From Bradyrhizobium arachidis (GTDB lineage Bacteria; Pseudomonadota; Alphaproteobacteria; Rhizobiales; Xanthobacteraceae), in assembly GCF_024758505.1 (NCBI RefSeq), contig NZ_CP077970.1:682001-746000 (forward strand): 64,000 bases of DNA. Reading direction: 5' to 3'. Made by a program: the position numbers and the translations under genes. The notes beneath the pieces are model-generated. The model did not search any database and was not told where the DNA came from. It saw only the letters and a program-made list of their open reading frames with translations. Of the stretch, positions 9,351 to 19,063 are shown piece by piece (positions within the stretch are counted from its first letter, which is position 1; each line of letters begins with the position of its first letter).

Positions 9351-10541
9351 ATGAAATCAGCACTTTTGGCGGCCGTTGGTGTGAGCGCGCTGCTGTTAGT
9401 GGCGCCTGCGTCCGCACAAGGCGTCAAGATCGGCATCCTCAACGACCAGTCCGGCGTCTACGCCGATTACGGCGGCAAATGGTCGGTCGAGGCCGCCAAA
9501 ATGGCGATCGAGGATTTTGGCGGCGAGGTGCTCGGCCAGAAGATCGAGCTCGTCACCGCAGACCACCAGAACAAGCCGGATCTCGCGGTCTCGATCGCGC
9601 GGCGCTGGTATGACGTCGAGAACGTCGACATGATCACGGAGCTGACGACATCCTCCGTCGCGCTCGCGATCCATGAGCTTTCCAAGGAAAAGAAGAAGAT
9701 CGACATCGTCGTGGGTGCGGCGACCTCGCGTCTCACGGGCGACGCCTGCCAGCCCTACGGCTTCCACTGGGCCTATGACACCCATGCGCTCGGCGTCGGC
9801 ACCGGCGGCGCGCTGACCAAGGCGGGCGGCGACACCTGGTTCTTCCTGACCGCCGACTACGCGTTCGGCTACGCACTGGAGAAGGACACCAGCGACATCG
9901 TGCACGCCAATGGCGGCAAAGTGGTCGGCTCGGTGCGCGTACCGCTCAACTCGTCCGACTTCTCCTCCTTCCTGCTGCAGGCGCAGAGCTCGAAGGCGAA
10001 GATCGTCGGCCTCGCCAATGCCGGCCTCGACACCACCAACTCGATCAAGCAGGCGGCCGAGTTCGGCATCGTCACCGGCGGCCAGAAGCTCGCCGGCCTC
10101 TTGATGACGCTCGCCGAAGTCAACGGCCTCGGTCTCCAGGCTGCGCAGGGCCTCGTGCTGACCGAAGGCTATTACTGGGACCTCAACGACAAGACGCGCA
10201 ATCTCGGCGAACGCTTCCTCAAGCGCACTGGCAGAATGCCGAGCATGATCCATGCCGGCACCTATTCGTCGACGCTGAGCTACCTGAAGGCGGTGAAGGC
10301 CGCCGGCACCAAGGATCCGGACGCGGTCGCCAAGAAGCTGAAGGAGCTGCCGGTCGACGACGACTTTGCAAAGGGCAAGGTGCTCGAGAATGGCCGCATG
10401 GTCCACGACATGTATCTGTTCGAGGTCAAGAAGCCCTCGGAGTCAAAGAAGCCCTGGGACTATTACAAGCTGCTCGCGACCGTGCCGGGCGACCAGGCGT
10501 TCTTCTCCGCCAAGGACAGCGGCTGTCCCGCGACGAAGTAA
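9351..10541 (+). CDS. ABC transporter substrate-binding protein, Leu/amide (HAAT) type
   Basis: The 396-residue protein has a Sec signal peptide (cut after about APASAQG) followed by VKIGILNDQSGVYADYGGKWSVEAAKMAIEDFGG. That is the typical start of a periplasmic type-I binding protein of the branched-chain amino acid/amide transporter class. GGGAG lies eight bases before the ATG. No permease or ATPase genes flank it, so it is an orphan that must pair with a LivHMGF-type transporter elsewhere. Bradyrhizobia carry many such orphans. The ligand could be an aromatic acid, amide or amino acid. A strong terminator follows at 10580. Confidence 0.92.
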   Translation: MKSALLAAVGVSALLLVAPASAQGVKIGILNDQSGVYADYGGKWSVEAAKMAIEDFGGEVLGQKIELVTADHQNKPDLAVSIARRWYDVENVDMITELTTSSVALAIHELSKEKKKIDIVVGAATSRLTGDACQPYGFHWAYDTHALGVGTGGALTKAGGDTWFFLTADYAFGYALEKDTSDIVHANGGKVVGSVRVPLNSSDFSSFLLQAQSSKAKIVGLANAGLDTTNSIKQAAEFGIVTGGQKLAGLLMTLAEVNGLGLQAAQGLVLTEGYYWDLNDKTRNLGERFLKRTGRMPSMIHAGTYSSTLSYLKAVKAAGTKDPDAVAKKLKELPVDDDFAKGKVLENGRMVHDMYLFEVKKPSESKKPWDYYKLLATVPGDQAFFSAKDSGCPATK

Positions 10542-10842
10542 ACTGCCTCTTCCCATCAATTGGGATGCTGATTGTGTCATCGTCCCGGCGCCTCGCCGGG
10601 ACGATTTTCTTTGAGCGCTTCGGCCCGATGCATGCCAGCAATGACCCCATAGACGCCCGAATCGGCTCCAAAATGCCGAATCTGTGGGGTCCGGCGCCTC
10701 GCGGGGCATGGTGCTTTGGCCGCTCTTGGCGTAAAGCGTGCATCAAATTGCCACGCGTGCGGCTGTGCCGTCTGCCGGGCACGCAGCCCGGGTCATTTGA
10801 CCTGACGTTCTGCGCCTGAACCCAACCAAGGCTTTCCATCTC
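10542..10842. other. Intergenic region holding a terminator and the helicase leader
   Basis: The first part contains the terminator at 10580-10612. The remaining roughly 230 bases should hold the promoter and 5' leader of the DEAD-box helicase. No conserved RNA element or small gene was recognised, although cold-inducible helicases often have long leaders. Confidence 0.5.
10580..10612 (+). terminator. Rho-independent terminator after the binding-protein gene
   Basis: A perfect 11-base stem (TCGTCCCGGCG / CGCCGGGACGA) with a three-base loop is followed directly by TTTTCTTT. It lies 38 bases after the stop codon of the ABC binding protein. This is the clearest intrinsic terminator in the window. 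Confidence 0.85.
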
Positions 10843-12792
10843 GTGTCATTCCCGACCACAAGTGCGCCGCTCGCCCGAGCATTGGCCGAGCGCAGCTACG
10901 ATCGTCCGACCCCTGTTCAGCTTGCCGTGCTTGCGGACGAAGCGGTCGACCGCGACCTGCTCGTCTCGGCTCAGACCGGCTCGGGCAAGACCGCCGCCTA
11001 CGGATTGGCGATCGCAAACAATCTGCTCGGCACGGACGAGAGATTCGAACAGGCGGCCGCACCGCTTGCCCTCGTCGTGGCCCCGACCCGCGAGCTCGCC
11101 TTGCAGGTCCAGCGTGAACTTGCATGGCTCTATGGGCACGCCGGTGGTCGCGTCGTCTCCTGTGTCGGCGGCATGGACCCGCGCCGCGAGCAGCGCGAGC
11201 TTGCCGCGGGCGCGCACATCGTGGTCGGGACGCCCGGCCGCTTGTGCGATCATCTGCGGCGCGGCCGTCTCGACATTTCCGAGTTGAAAGCGGTCGTCCT
11301 CGACGAGGCCGACGAGATGCTCAATCTCGGCTTTCGCGAGGATATGGAGTTCATCCTCGAGACGACGCCGGAGACGCGCCGCACGCTGTTGTTCTCGGCG
11401 ACGTTTCCGCGCGGCATCGTCGCGCTGGCAAAGCAGTATCAGCAAGACGCGTTTCGCATCGAGGTCGCAGGCGACGAAGGCGGCCACGCCGATATCGAGT
11501 ACCGTGCCATCCGGATCGCGCCTGCCGATGTCGAGCACGCGGTCGTCAACGTCTTGCGCTACTTCGAGGCGCCGAGTGCGCTCGTGTTTTGCAACACGCG
11601 CGAGGCCGTCAGGCATCTGCAGGCGGCACTTTTGGAGCGTGGTTTTTCCGTGGTCGCTCTCTCCGGCGAGTTGACGCAGAACGAGCGAACCCAGGCGCTG
11701 CAGGCGCTGCGGGATGGACGCTCCCGCGTCTGCGTGGCGACCGATGTGGCGGCGCGCGGCATCGACCTGCCGAGCCTCGACCTCGTCATTCATGCGGACC
11801 TGCCAAACGACGCGGAAGTCTTGCAGCATCGCTCCGGTCGCACGGGCCGTGCAGGCCGCAAGGGCGTCAGCGTCCTGCTGGTGCCGCCAGCGCGACGACG
11901 GCGTGCGGAACTGCTGCTCAACCTGTCCGGCTCGGATGCGATCTGGGGCACGGCGCCGCAGGCAGATGACATCCGCAAGCTCGATCATGAGCGCATGCTG
12001 AAGGATGCGGTCTTCTCGGAGGAGACGACATCAGACGATCTTCTTCTGGCGCAGGCATTGCTCGCCGAGCGGTCGCCCGAGGATATCGCCGCGGCGCTCG
12101 CGCGACTTTATCGCGCGCGGCTTCCCTCGCCCGAAGATATCATCGATCCCGGCGAGGATCGCGGCCGGCCGCGTGACGGTCGCGGCCGGGATAACGCCCG
12201 ATCCTCGCGCGACGATGATCGCCCGGCCGCGCCGCGGTCGAAGTCGGGAAAATCATCGTCGCGTCACGGCATGGCGGAGCCCAGCGTATGGTTTCGTGCC
12301 GCGATCGGAAAACGCAAGAATGCGGAAGCGCGCTGGCTGCTGCCGATGATCTGCCGTCGCGGCGGCATCGACAAGCGCGACATCGGTGCGATCAAGATCA
12401 TGGACACCACGACCGAGTTCGAGATCGCCGAGCGGGTCGCCGACTCCTTCGCCGTCAAGGTCCGGCGTCCCGACAAGGAAGACAGCATTCGTATCGAGCC
12501 GCTGGCAGACGCTCCGCAGGCGCCTTCAGAGAAGCGCTCGCACGCGCCCCGGCGCGAGGCCCGCGACGGCGATCACGGTGCGCGTCGAGAGGACGATTCG
12601 CGTGATACTACCGGACCGAAGCATCGCGGCAAGCACAGCGACGGCGGGTCAAAATTCGGCGGCGAGCCGGCTTTCGCCAAGAAAAAGAAACGTCAGAACA
12701 AGCCCGGCCACGTCGAGCAACCGCGCGGCGTGACCGAATGGTCCGCGAAGGGCGGGTCCGGAAAGAAATCGAAGAAGAAGCGCCGCGGCTGA
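10843..12792 (+). CDS. DEAD-box ATP-dependent RNA helicase with DbpA-type RNA-binding domain
   Basis: The 649-residue protein has motif I AQTGSGKT (43-50), PTRELA (81-86), DEAD (154-157), SAT (185-187) and motif VI HRSGRTGRAGR (about 329-339). After the two RecA domains there is an Arg/Asp-rich linker, a DbpA-like RNA-binding fold around 480-555 (VWFRAAIGKRKNAEARWLLP), and a lysine-rich tail ending GKKSKKKRRG. It resembles DeaD/CsdA helicases, which act in ribosome assembly, RNA decay and cold adaptation. The start codon is GTG with no strong ribosome-binding site. The basic tail probably binds RNA non-specifically. Confidence 0.94.
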   Translation: MSFPTTSAPLARALAERSYDRPTPVQLAVLADEAVDRDLLVSAQTGSGKTAAYGLAIANNLLGTDERFEQAAAPLALVVAPTRELALQVQRELAWLYGHAGGRVVSCVGGMDPRREQRELAAGAHIVVGTPGRLCDHLRRGRLDISELKAVVLDEADEMLNLGFREDMEFILETTPETRRTLLFSATFPRGIVALAKQYQQDAFRIEVAGDEGGHADIEYRAIRIAPADVEHAVVNVLRYFEAPSALVFCNTREAVRHLQAALLERGFSVVALSGELTQNERTQALQALRDGRSRVCVATDVAARGIDLPSLDLVIHADLPNDAEVLQHRSGRTGRAGRKGVSVLLVPPARRRRAELLLNLSGSDAIWGTAPQADDIRKLDHERMLKDAVFSEETTSDDLLLAQALLAERSPEDIAAALARLYRARLPSPEDIIDPGEDRGRPRDGRGRDNARSSRDDDRPAAPRSKSGKSSSRHGMAEPSVWFRAAIGKRKNAEARWLLPMICRRGGIDKRDIGAIKIMDTTTEFEIAERVADSFAVKVRRPDKEDSIRIEPLADAPQAPSEKRSHAPRREARDGDHGARREDDSRDTTGPKHRGKHSDGGSKFGGEPAFAKKKKRQNKPGHVEQPRGVTEWSAKGGSGKKSKKKRRG

Positions 12793-12801
12793 TCCGCCGC
12801 C

Positions 12802-13191
12802 TCAGTGCGCCAGCCGCCACGCCACCGCACCCAGCGCGCCGATCCACAGCGCCAGGCTTGCCATGGCCTGGATCGCAAAGCCCGGGCCGCGCTTGGCGGC
12901 TTCCTTTGAATAGCCGATGAAGTAGACGATGCGGCCGATGATCCAGACCGCGCCGATCGCGGCCGCGATCGCATCGCTGAAATAGATCGCGAACAGCCAC
13001 AGCGACGGCAGGAAGATCGGCATCCATTCCAGCGTGTTCATCTGGATGCGGAAGGCGCGCTCGAAATCCGGATGGCCCGACATCGCCGGCGCCTTGACGC
13101 CCGTCGCGACGCGCGACCGTGAGACGTTGATGCTGGTGTAGAAGTAGAGCGCGATGGCAAGCAGCGTGACGAGGGCGGTGAGGTGGTGCAT
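12802..13191 (-). CDS. MAPEG family membrane protein
   Basis: The 129-residue protein is predicted to have four membrane segments. It carries the family hallmark segment FERAFRIQMNTLEWMPIF after the first helix. MAPEG proteins include microsomal glutathione transferases and leukotriene synthases; bacterial members are mostly uncharacterised but may be glutathione-dependent. The ATG at 13191 has AAGGA eight bases upstream and is preferred over a TTG at 13206. It converges with the helicase gene, with nine bases between stops, and ends the gene run that starts with the ABC system upstream. Confidence 0.87.
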   Translation of the reverse strand: MHHLTALVTLLAIALYFYTSINVSRSRVATGVKAPAMSGHPDFERAFRIQMNTLEWMPIFLPSLWLFAIYFSDAIAAAIGAVWIIGRIVYFIGYSKEAAKRGPGFAIQAMASLALWIGALGAVAWRLAH

Positions 13192-13218
13192 TGCTAGGTC
13201 CTTCAACGAGCTGGCGGT

Positions 13219-14301
13219 TCAATAGCCCGTCAATTCGAGATAGCCAACGCCATTATGCGTGCCGGCAAAGCTGATCGGTCCTTCCCAGTAGGAAAATCCC
13301 GTCCCCATCCAGGCCTTTGAATTGAGCGGCTTGCAGGAAATCAAGAAAGATCGCGACGGGATCGCGATCTGCCATTCGACGGGCAGCTTGCGTCCGGCAA
13401 CCTCCGCCGTTGCCTTTGGCGTCATCTGGATGTCGCGGCCGGTGATCGCTTCCGTACTGCCGTCCGCTGCGATCCAGTTGCCGAAGGGATAATCCTGCCC
13501 GTCCTTCTGCCGCAGCCGGTACAGCATCAGCTTGTCGCCGGACGAAAGATGCAGCGACAGCCAGTCCCATCCCGTTTGATCTGACGCGAGCGGCTGGCTG
13601 CTCCATTCGCGGTCCATCCAGGCCTGGCCCGACACATCCACGGTCTTGTCGTCGACCGTCAGCGTACCCTGGGCGCGGAAGAATGGCTGGCTGTAGTAGT
13701 AGGATGCCTGGCCGCGTTCGGATTTGCGACTGAAGCCGGCATCGCCTTGCAGCACCACTGCGCGATCGGCCTGCAGCGTCAGCGCGTAGCTGAAATTGGC
13801 GGCCGATGCCTTCAACACCACCGGCGCCAGCGTGCGATCGTCCGTGGTGTCTGTCCCCTTCATCTCCCAGGCATCGATCCAGGCCGCAAACGGCTTTGCC
13901 GTCACGCCGGCCTGTCCGACGCCACCGCGCGCAAACAATTCGCTGAAGCGATGGGTATCGGCGCGGGTCACGGCCGCATGCGCCATCCAGATGTGTTGGT
14001 TGGCCCAGCCCTCGCGTTGCGGCGGCGCTGCTGCGGCCTGCCGAAACAGCGTCCATTGCAACCCGCATGGCGCGCCCGTGGCGTCGACGAGGTTCGCCGT
14101 CAGGTACCACCATTCGATGCGAAAATCCGGATGCGGGCCGTGATCGGCGGGGAAAGCGAAGGTCTTTCCCGGCACGACCGGCGCAAAGCCGTCGGCGGTC
14201 TCGCCCAGCCCCGCATATCCCTGCGCGAATGCCTGGCGCGGCAGAGTGAGGGCGGCGAGGCCGCCCGCAAAGGCGCGACGCGATATCCGGTCACCGCTCA
14301 T
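13219..14301 (-). CDS. Tat-exported lipocalin-like protein (AttH / CrtC-like)
   Basis: The 360-residue protein opens with a twin-arginine signal (DRISRRAFAGG) and cleaves near RQAFAQG. The mature part has the AttH/hydroxyneurosporene-synthase-like double-lipocalin signatures: DFRIEWWYLTANL, CGLQWTLFRQ and AWMDREWSSQPL. Proteins of this kind are found beside an ATPase and an FtsX-type permease in the AttEFGH arrangement, and that is the case here, with an 11-base overlap with the permease gene. It probably binds a hydrophobic ligand at the outer face of the inner membrane. The ligand is unknown; carotenoid hydratase activity is unlikely because no carotenoid genes are nearby. Confidence 0.85.
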   Translation of the reverse strand: MSGDRISRRAFAGGLAALTLPRQAFAQGYAGLGETADGFAPVVPGKTFAFPADHGPHPDFRIEWWYLTANLVDATGAPCGLQWTLFRQAAAAPPQREGWANQHIWMAHAAVTRADTHRFSELFARGGVGQAGVTAKPFAAWIDAWEMKGTDTTDDRTLAPVVLKASAANFSYALTLQADRAVVLQGDAGFSRKSERGQASYYYSQPFFRAQGTLTVDDKTVDVSGQAWMDREWSSQPLASDQTGWDWLSLHLSSGDKLMLYRLRQKDGQDYPFGNWIAADGSTEAITGRDIQMTPKATAEVAGRKLPVEWQIAIPSRSFLISCKPLNSKAWMGTGFSYWEGPISFAGTHNGVGYLELTGY

Positions 14302-16749
14302 TGGCAAACACCTTCACGAGATTGGCTGGCTGCATCCGTGCAAGCCGCAACACGGGCAGCAGTGCCGCGAGCAGGGATGCCAGGAGCGCTACCGCGACGA
14401 GCTCCACCAGTTGCAGCGGAAACACGTGGAACGGCAGCCGCCAGCCAAAGGCCTTCACGTTCACGATCGCGATCAGGCACCACGCCACCAAGAGTCCCAG
14501 CGGCAGCGCGAGCAGGGCGGTGAACAGCGCGACCGACAGCGTCTTGGTCAGCTCGATCGCGGCGAGCCTCGGCCGCGTGATGCCGATCGCCCAGAGCGGC
14601 GCGAGCTGCGGCAGGCGCGAATTGGCGAGCGTCAGCAGGCTGGTCAGCAGCGCGATGCCGGCGACGCCGAGCGTGAAGGCGTTGAGCGCCGACGTCACCG
14701 CAAAGGTGCGGTTGAAGATGCGTATCGATTCCGCCTTCACCGTGGCCTGGTCGGCGACGCCGCGGTCGTCGAGCGCAAACTGTTTTTGGAGCGCCGAGAT
14801 CAGTTCCGGAATCTTGTCCCGTGGCACGATGAGCCCCATCCGCGTCTGAGGAACTTGCGGAAAGTGCCGCATCAGGGCCGCGACATTGACGGTGAGCTGC
14901 CCCTTGGGATTGCCGTAATCGGCATAGATGCCGGCGATGTCGACCTCCCAGGCGCCGCCCGGCGCCGGGATCTCGATGACGTCGCCGACGCGAACGTTCA
15001 AGCGCCGGCTCAATTGCTCGCTGATGAAGGCGGCATTGCCCGGCACGAGCCGTTTCCAGGCCTGCGGCGCCGTCTCCAGCAGCGGCCAGCGCTCGCGATA
15101 GAGCGCGTGATCAGGCAGCCCGAGCAGTTCTACCGGCTGTCCTGCGACTTGAGTCTCGGCGCGCCCGCCCGACAGAATGGCTTCGACCTCGCTCCGCTCG
15201 CGCAGCCAGCTCCTTATCGCGACCGCCTTCGCATTGTCTGATGCGCTGACGTAGACGTCGGCTGCGAGTCGCCCGTTCAGCCAACCGAGGAAGGTGCGAC
15301 TAAAACTTTCGACCATGGTGGAGACGCCGACATTGACGGCGAGCGCAAGCAGCAGCGCCATCAGCGCCAGCGACAGGCCGGAGAGCTGCTGGCGGCTATC
15401 GGCCCAGAACCACAGCGCGAGCGGGGAGCGCGCGCTGCGCTGGCCGGTGCGCAGGATGATCTCGAGGAACGCCGGCAGGATCAGTGCCGTGCCGAGCATC
15501 AGCGCGGCCAGCACGCCAAAGCCTGCGATCAGGGAATCGCCATAGCGCAGCAGGAGCGCCGCCACTACGAACACCGCAAGTGCCGCCGACCCTTGCAAAA
15601 TCAGCCAGCGGTACTGGGCCTGCTGCCAGGCCTGCGGCTGCGCCGTCGCGAGCAGCGGCAGACGGATCGCCTTGGCAAGGCTGGTCGCGGCCGCTATCAG
15701 CGCGCCAAAGATGCTGATGCCGATGCCGGCGAACCACCATTCCCCGCGCAGCGCTAGCTGCCCCGGAATCTGCGCGCCATAGAGCCCGCGCAGCGACGCC
15801 GCGACGTCAGGCAGCAGCGCCGCCGCGATGAAGTAGCCGCAGACGAGCCCGACGATGCCGGCAACGAGTGCCAGCGCCACCAGCTCGAACACCAGCACCG
15901 TGTTCAGCAGGCGCGCCGAAGCGCCGCAGGCACGTAACGTGCGCAGCATCGGCAGCCGCTGCTCGAATGCGAGACCAACAGCCGAGTTGACGATGAAGAG
16001 GCCCACGAAGAACGACAGCAGGCCAAAGGCGGTGAGATTGAGGTGAAAGCTGTCGGTGAGCCGTTCGAGCTCGGTCTCCGCGTCTGGTTCGACCAGTTGC
16101 AGGCGGTCGCCGACGACGCTGGCGAGTGGCGCCGGCTTGCTCTTGGCTTTGCCGATCAGGAGTCGCGAGATCTGGTCCGGCTTGCCCAGCAGGCGCTGCG
16201 CGACGCCGATGTCCACCACCAGCACGTCTGATACGAGCTGCGGCTGCACGCGCAACGGCGGCAATTTTGCGCCATTGCTGATCTGGAGCGCGGTGCCCTC
16301 GATCGCCTGCAGATCGCCGAGCGTTTCCCGCGCGATCAGGGTCTGGCCGGGTGGACCGACGAAGGCGGCGAGATCGGAGCCACCGAGGCTCGGCGCGTTG
16401 CCGACATCGGCCGGCAGCGTCACCGGCTCGATGCCGAGCAGGCGGATCGATCGCCCGTTGACCTGGACGCGTCCCTCCAGCATCGGCGACACCGGCCAGC
16501 CGGCGCGCCGCAGCTTGACGAAAAATTCCTGCGGGAAGGTTGCGCTGTCAGGCGCGACCAGCATCGCCGTGCGCGTGCCGCCAAACGTTGCGGCGGCGCG
16601 GTCATAGGCATTGCGCGCCTGCTGGTTGATCGCCTGCACGCCACTCCACAGTGCGGTCGCCGAGATCAGGCCGATCAGCAGCGTCGCAAGCTGCATCGGA
16701 TGCCGCCGCCAATGGCTGAGCAGCACGGCCAGGATCCACAACGCGCGTC

Positions 16750-16753
<4 letters not shown>
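14291..16753 (-). CDS. ABC transporter permease, FtsX/MacB-like, double module (AttFG-like)
   Basis: The 820-residue inner-membrane protein has an N-terminal TM helix, a large periplasmic domain, and FtsX-type four-helix units in both halves; the final helices end at LARMQPANLVKVFANER. This is the LolE/AttFG layout with two permease modules in one chain. It starts with GTG overlapping the ATPase stop codon by four bases, so the pair is translationally coupled. FtsX-type systems usually perform mechanical work or lipid/lipoprotein extraction rather than classical import. With the ATPase and the lipocalin-like protein it should form one machine. Confidence 0.9.
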
Positions 16754-17403
<650 letters not shown>

Positions 17404-17551
17404 GGTGAATAGCGTCTGACGGAATTGACCTTCATGTTGCGTAGCACACTTGCTGCGGAAATGCCGGGGTTGCGTTGCCACCAAGCCCGTTGCTAGCATC
17501 CGCGCCGGCCAAACCAAAAAAGTGCCAAAAAAGACAGGACGGGGGAGAGAT

Positions 17552-18868
17552 ATGAGCGTGCAAGCAACGCCCGGGACGCCGGGCGAGACGACGCCGAAGG
17601 GCGCCTGGACCATCACGTTTCTCCTGTTCCTGTTCATGTTGGTGAACTTTGCCGACAAGATCGTCGTTGGCCTCGCCGGCGTGCCGATCATGACCGATCT
17701 CAAGCTCGAGCCGGAGCAGTTCGGCCTGCTCGGGTCGTCCTTCTTCTTCCTGTTCTCGATCGCCGCGATCGTCGTCGGCTTCATCGTCAACAAGGTGCCG
17801 ACGCGCTGGGTGTTGCTGGTGCTGGCGCTGATCTGGGCGCTGGCGCAGTTTCCGATGGTCGGCACCGTCAGCTTCACCACGCTGCTGATCTGCCGCATCA
17901 TACTCGGCGCCGGCGAGGGGCCGGCGTTCTCGGTCGCGGCCCACGCCATCTACAAATGGTTTCCCGACGAGAAGCGCACGCTGCCGACCGCGATCCTGTC
18001 GCAGGGCTCGGCCTTCGGCGTCATCCTCGCCGTGCCGGCGCTGAACTGGATCATCGTCAACTATTCCTGGCACTACGCCTTCGGCGCGCTCGGCGTCGTC
18101 GGCCTGATCTGGGTCGCGGCCTGGCTCGCGCTCGGCAAAGAGGGGCCGCTCGAGAGCACGCACCCCTCGCTCGCGTCCGAGGTGAAGATTCCTTATCTTC
18201 AGCTCCTGACCTCGCGCACCTTCATCGGCTGCTGCGCGGCGACGTTTGGCGCCTATTGGGCGCTGTCGCTCGGGCTCACCTGGTTCACGCCCTTCATCGT
18301 CAAGGGGCTCGGCTTCTCGCAGAAGGAGGCCGGCTTCGTCTCGATCCTGCCCTGGGTATTCGGTGCCACCATCGTCATCCTCGCTGGCTGGATCTCGCAG
18401 GTGATGATGGCGCGCGGCTCCACCACCCGAATCGCCCGCGGCGTGCTCGGGTCGGTGCCGCTGGTAGCAGGCGGGTTGATCCTCGCGATGATGCCCTATG
18501 CCAACAGCGCCGGCCTGCAGATCGCGTTCCTCGTCGTCGGCTCCGGCCTCTGCGGCGCCATCTACGTGGTGTGCCCGCCGATGCTCGGCGAGTTCACGCC
18601 GGTGTCGCAGCGCGGCGCCGTGATCGCGATCTACGGCGCGATCTACACCCTCGCCGGCATGATCGCGCCGTCCGTGATGGGCAGCGTGATCCAGCGCGCC
18701 GGCTCCACGCTCGACGGCTACCTGACCGGCTTCACCATCAACGCCGTGGTCATGGTGGCGTCGGGCCTGCTCGGCCTGCTGCTGCTCTGGCCGAACACGG
18801 AAAGGGCACGGCTGACGCGCGCCGCGCCGCAGGCGGATGCGTTGAAGAGCGCGGTGTCGCCGACGTAG
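17552..18868 (+). CDS. MFS transporter (ACS-like)
   Basis: The 438-residue protein has about 12 membrane segments. Near the N-terminus it shows NFADKIVVGLAGVPIMTDLKL, and between TM2 and TM3 a loop with KVPTRWVL. It resembles the anion:cation symporter family, which takes up organic acids. The start at 17552 has GGGGGAGAG just upstream; the open frame extends back to 17450 but that part has no membrane-protein character. It is monocistronic, ending at the large family B palindrome. The substrate is unknown. Confidence 0.9.
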   Translation: MSVQATPGTPGETTPKGAWTITFLLFLFMLVNFADKIVVGLAGVPIMTDLKLEPEQFGLLGSSFFFLFSIAAIVVGFIVNKVPTRWVLLVLALIWALAQFPMVGTVSFTTLLICRIILGAGEGPAFSVAAHAIYKWFPDEKRTLPTAILSQGSAFGVILAVPALNWIIVNYSWHYAFGALGVVGLIWVAAWLALGKEGPLESTHPSLASEVKIPYLQLLTSRTFIGCCAATFGAYWALSLGLTWFTPFIVKGLGFSQKEAGFVSILPWVFGATIVILAGWISQVMMARGSTTRIARGVLGSVPLVAGGLILAMMPYANSAGLQIAFLVVGSGLCGAIYVVCPPMLGEFTPVSQRGAVIAIYGAIYTLAGMIAPSVMGSVIQRAGSTLDGYLTGFTINAVVMVASGLLGLLLLWPNTERARLTRAAPQADALKSAVSPT

Positions 18869-18890
18869 GATTTCAGCGAGCGTCGTTCTT

Positions 18891-19049
18891 ACCCTCCCCT
18901 GGAGGGGGAGGGTCGATCGCGCGCAGCGCGAGCGGGGTGGGGTGACGGTCCCTCCGCATCGAACACTGCCCGTGCTGAGGGATCACCCCACCCCGTCTCA
19001 CATTTCGCTTTGCTCAATGTGAGCCGACCCTCCCCCTCCAGGGGAGGGT
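18891..19049. repeat. Large palindrome, family B, between convergent genes
   Basis: Perfect 24-base outer arms at 18891-18914 and 19026-19049 (ACCCTCCCCTGG... and ...CCAGGGGAGGGT) enclose a second pair of arms, GGGGTGGGGTGA and TCACCCCACCCC. The element sits exactly between the stops of the convergent MFS and amidohydrolase genes and could work as a two-way terminator. A short relative is at 4466-4498. Confidence 0.85.
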
Positions 19050-19063
19050 GATCTGCGATCCCG

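Noticed and set aside
10565..10819. An 84-codon frame after the ABC binding protein
   Set aside because: It overlaps a strong terminator hairpin and shows no family or ribosome-binding site.
13219..14301. Calling the lipocalin-like protein a carotenoid 1,2-hydratase (CrtC)
   Set aside because: No carotenoid genes are nearby and the ABC neighbours match the AttEFGH arrangement.
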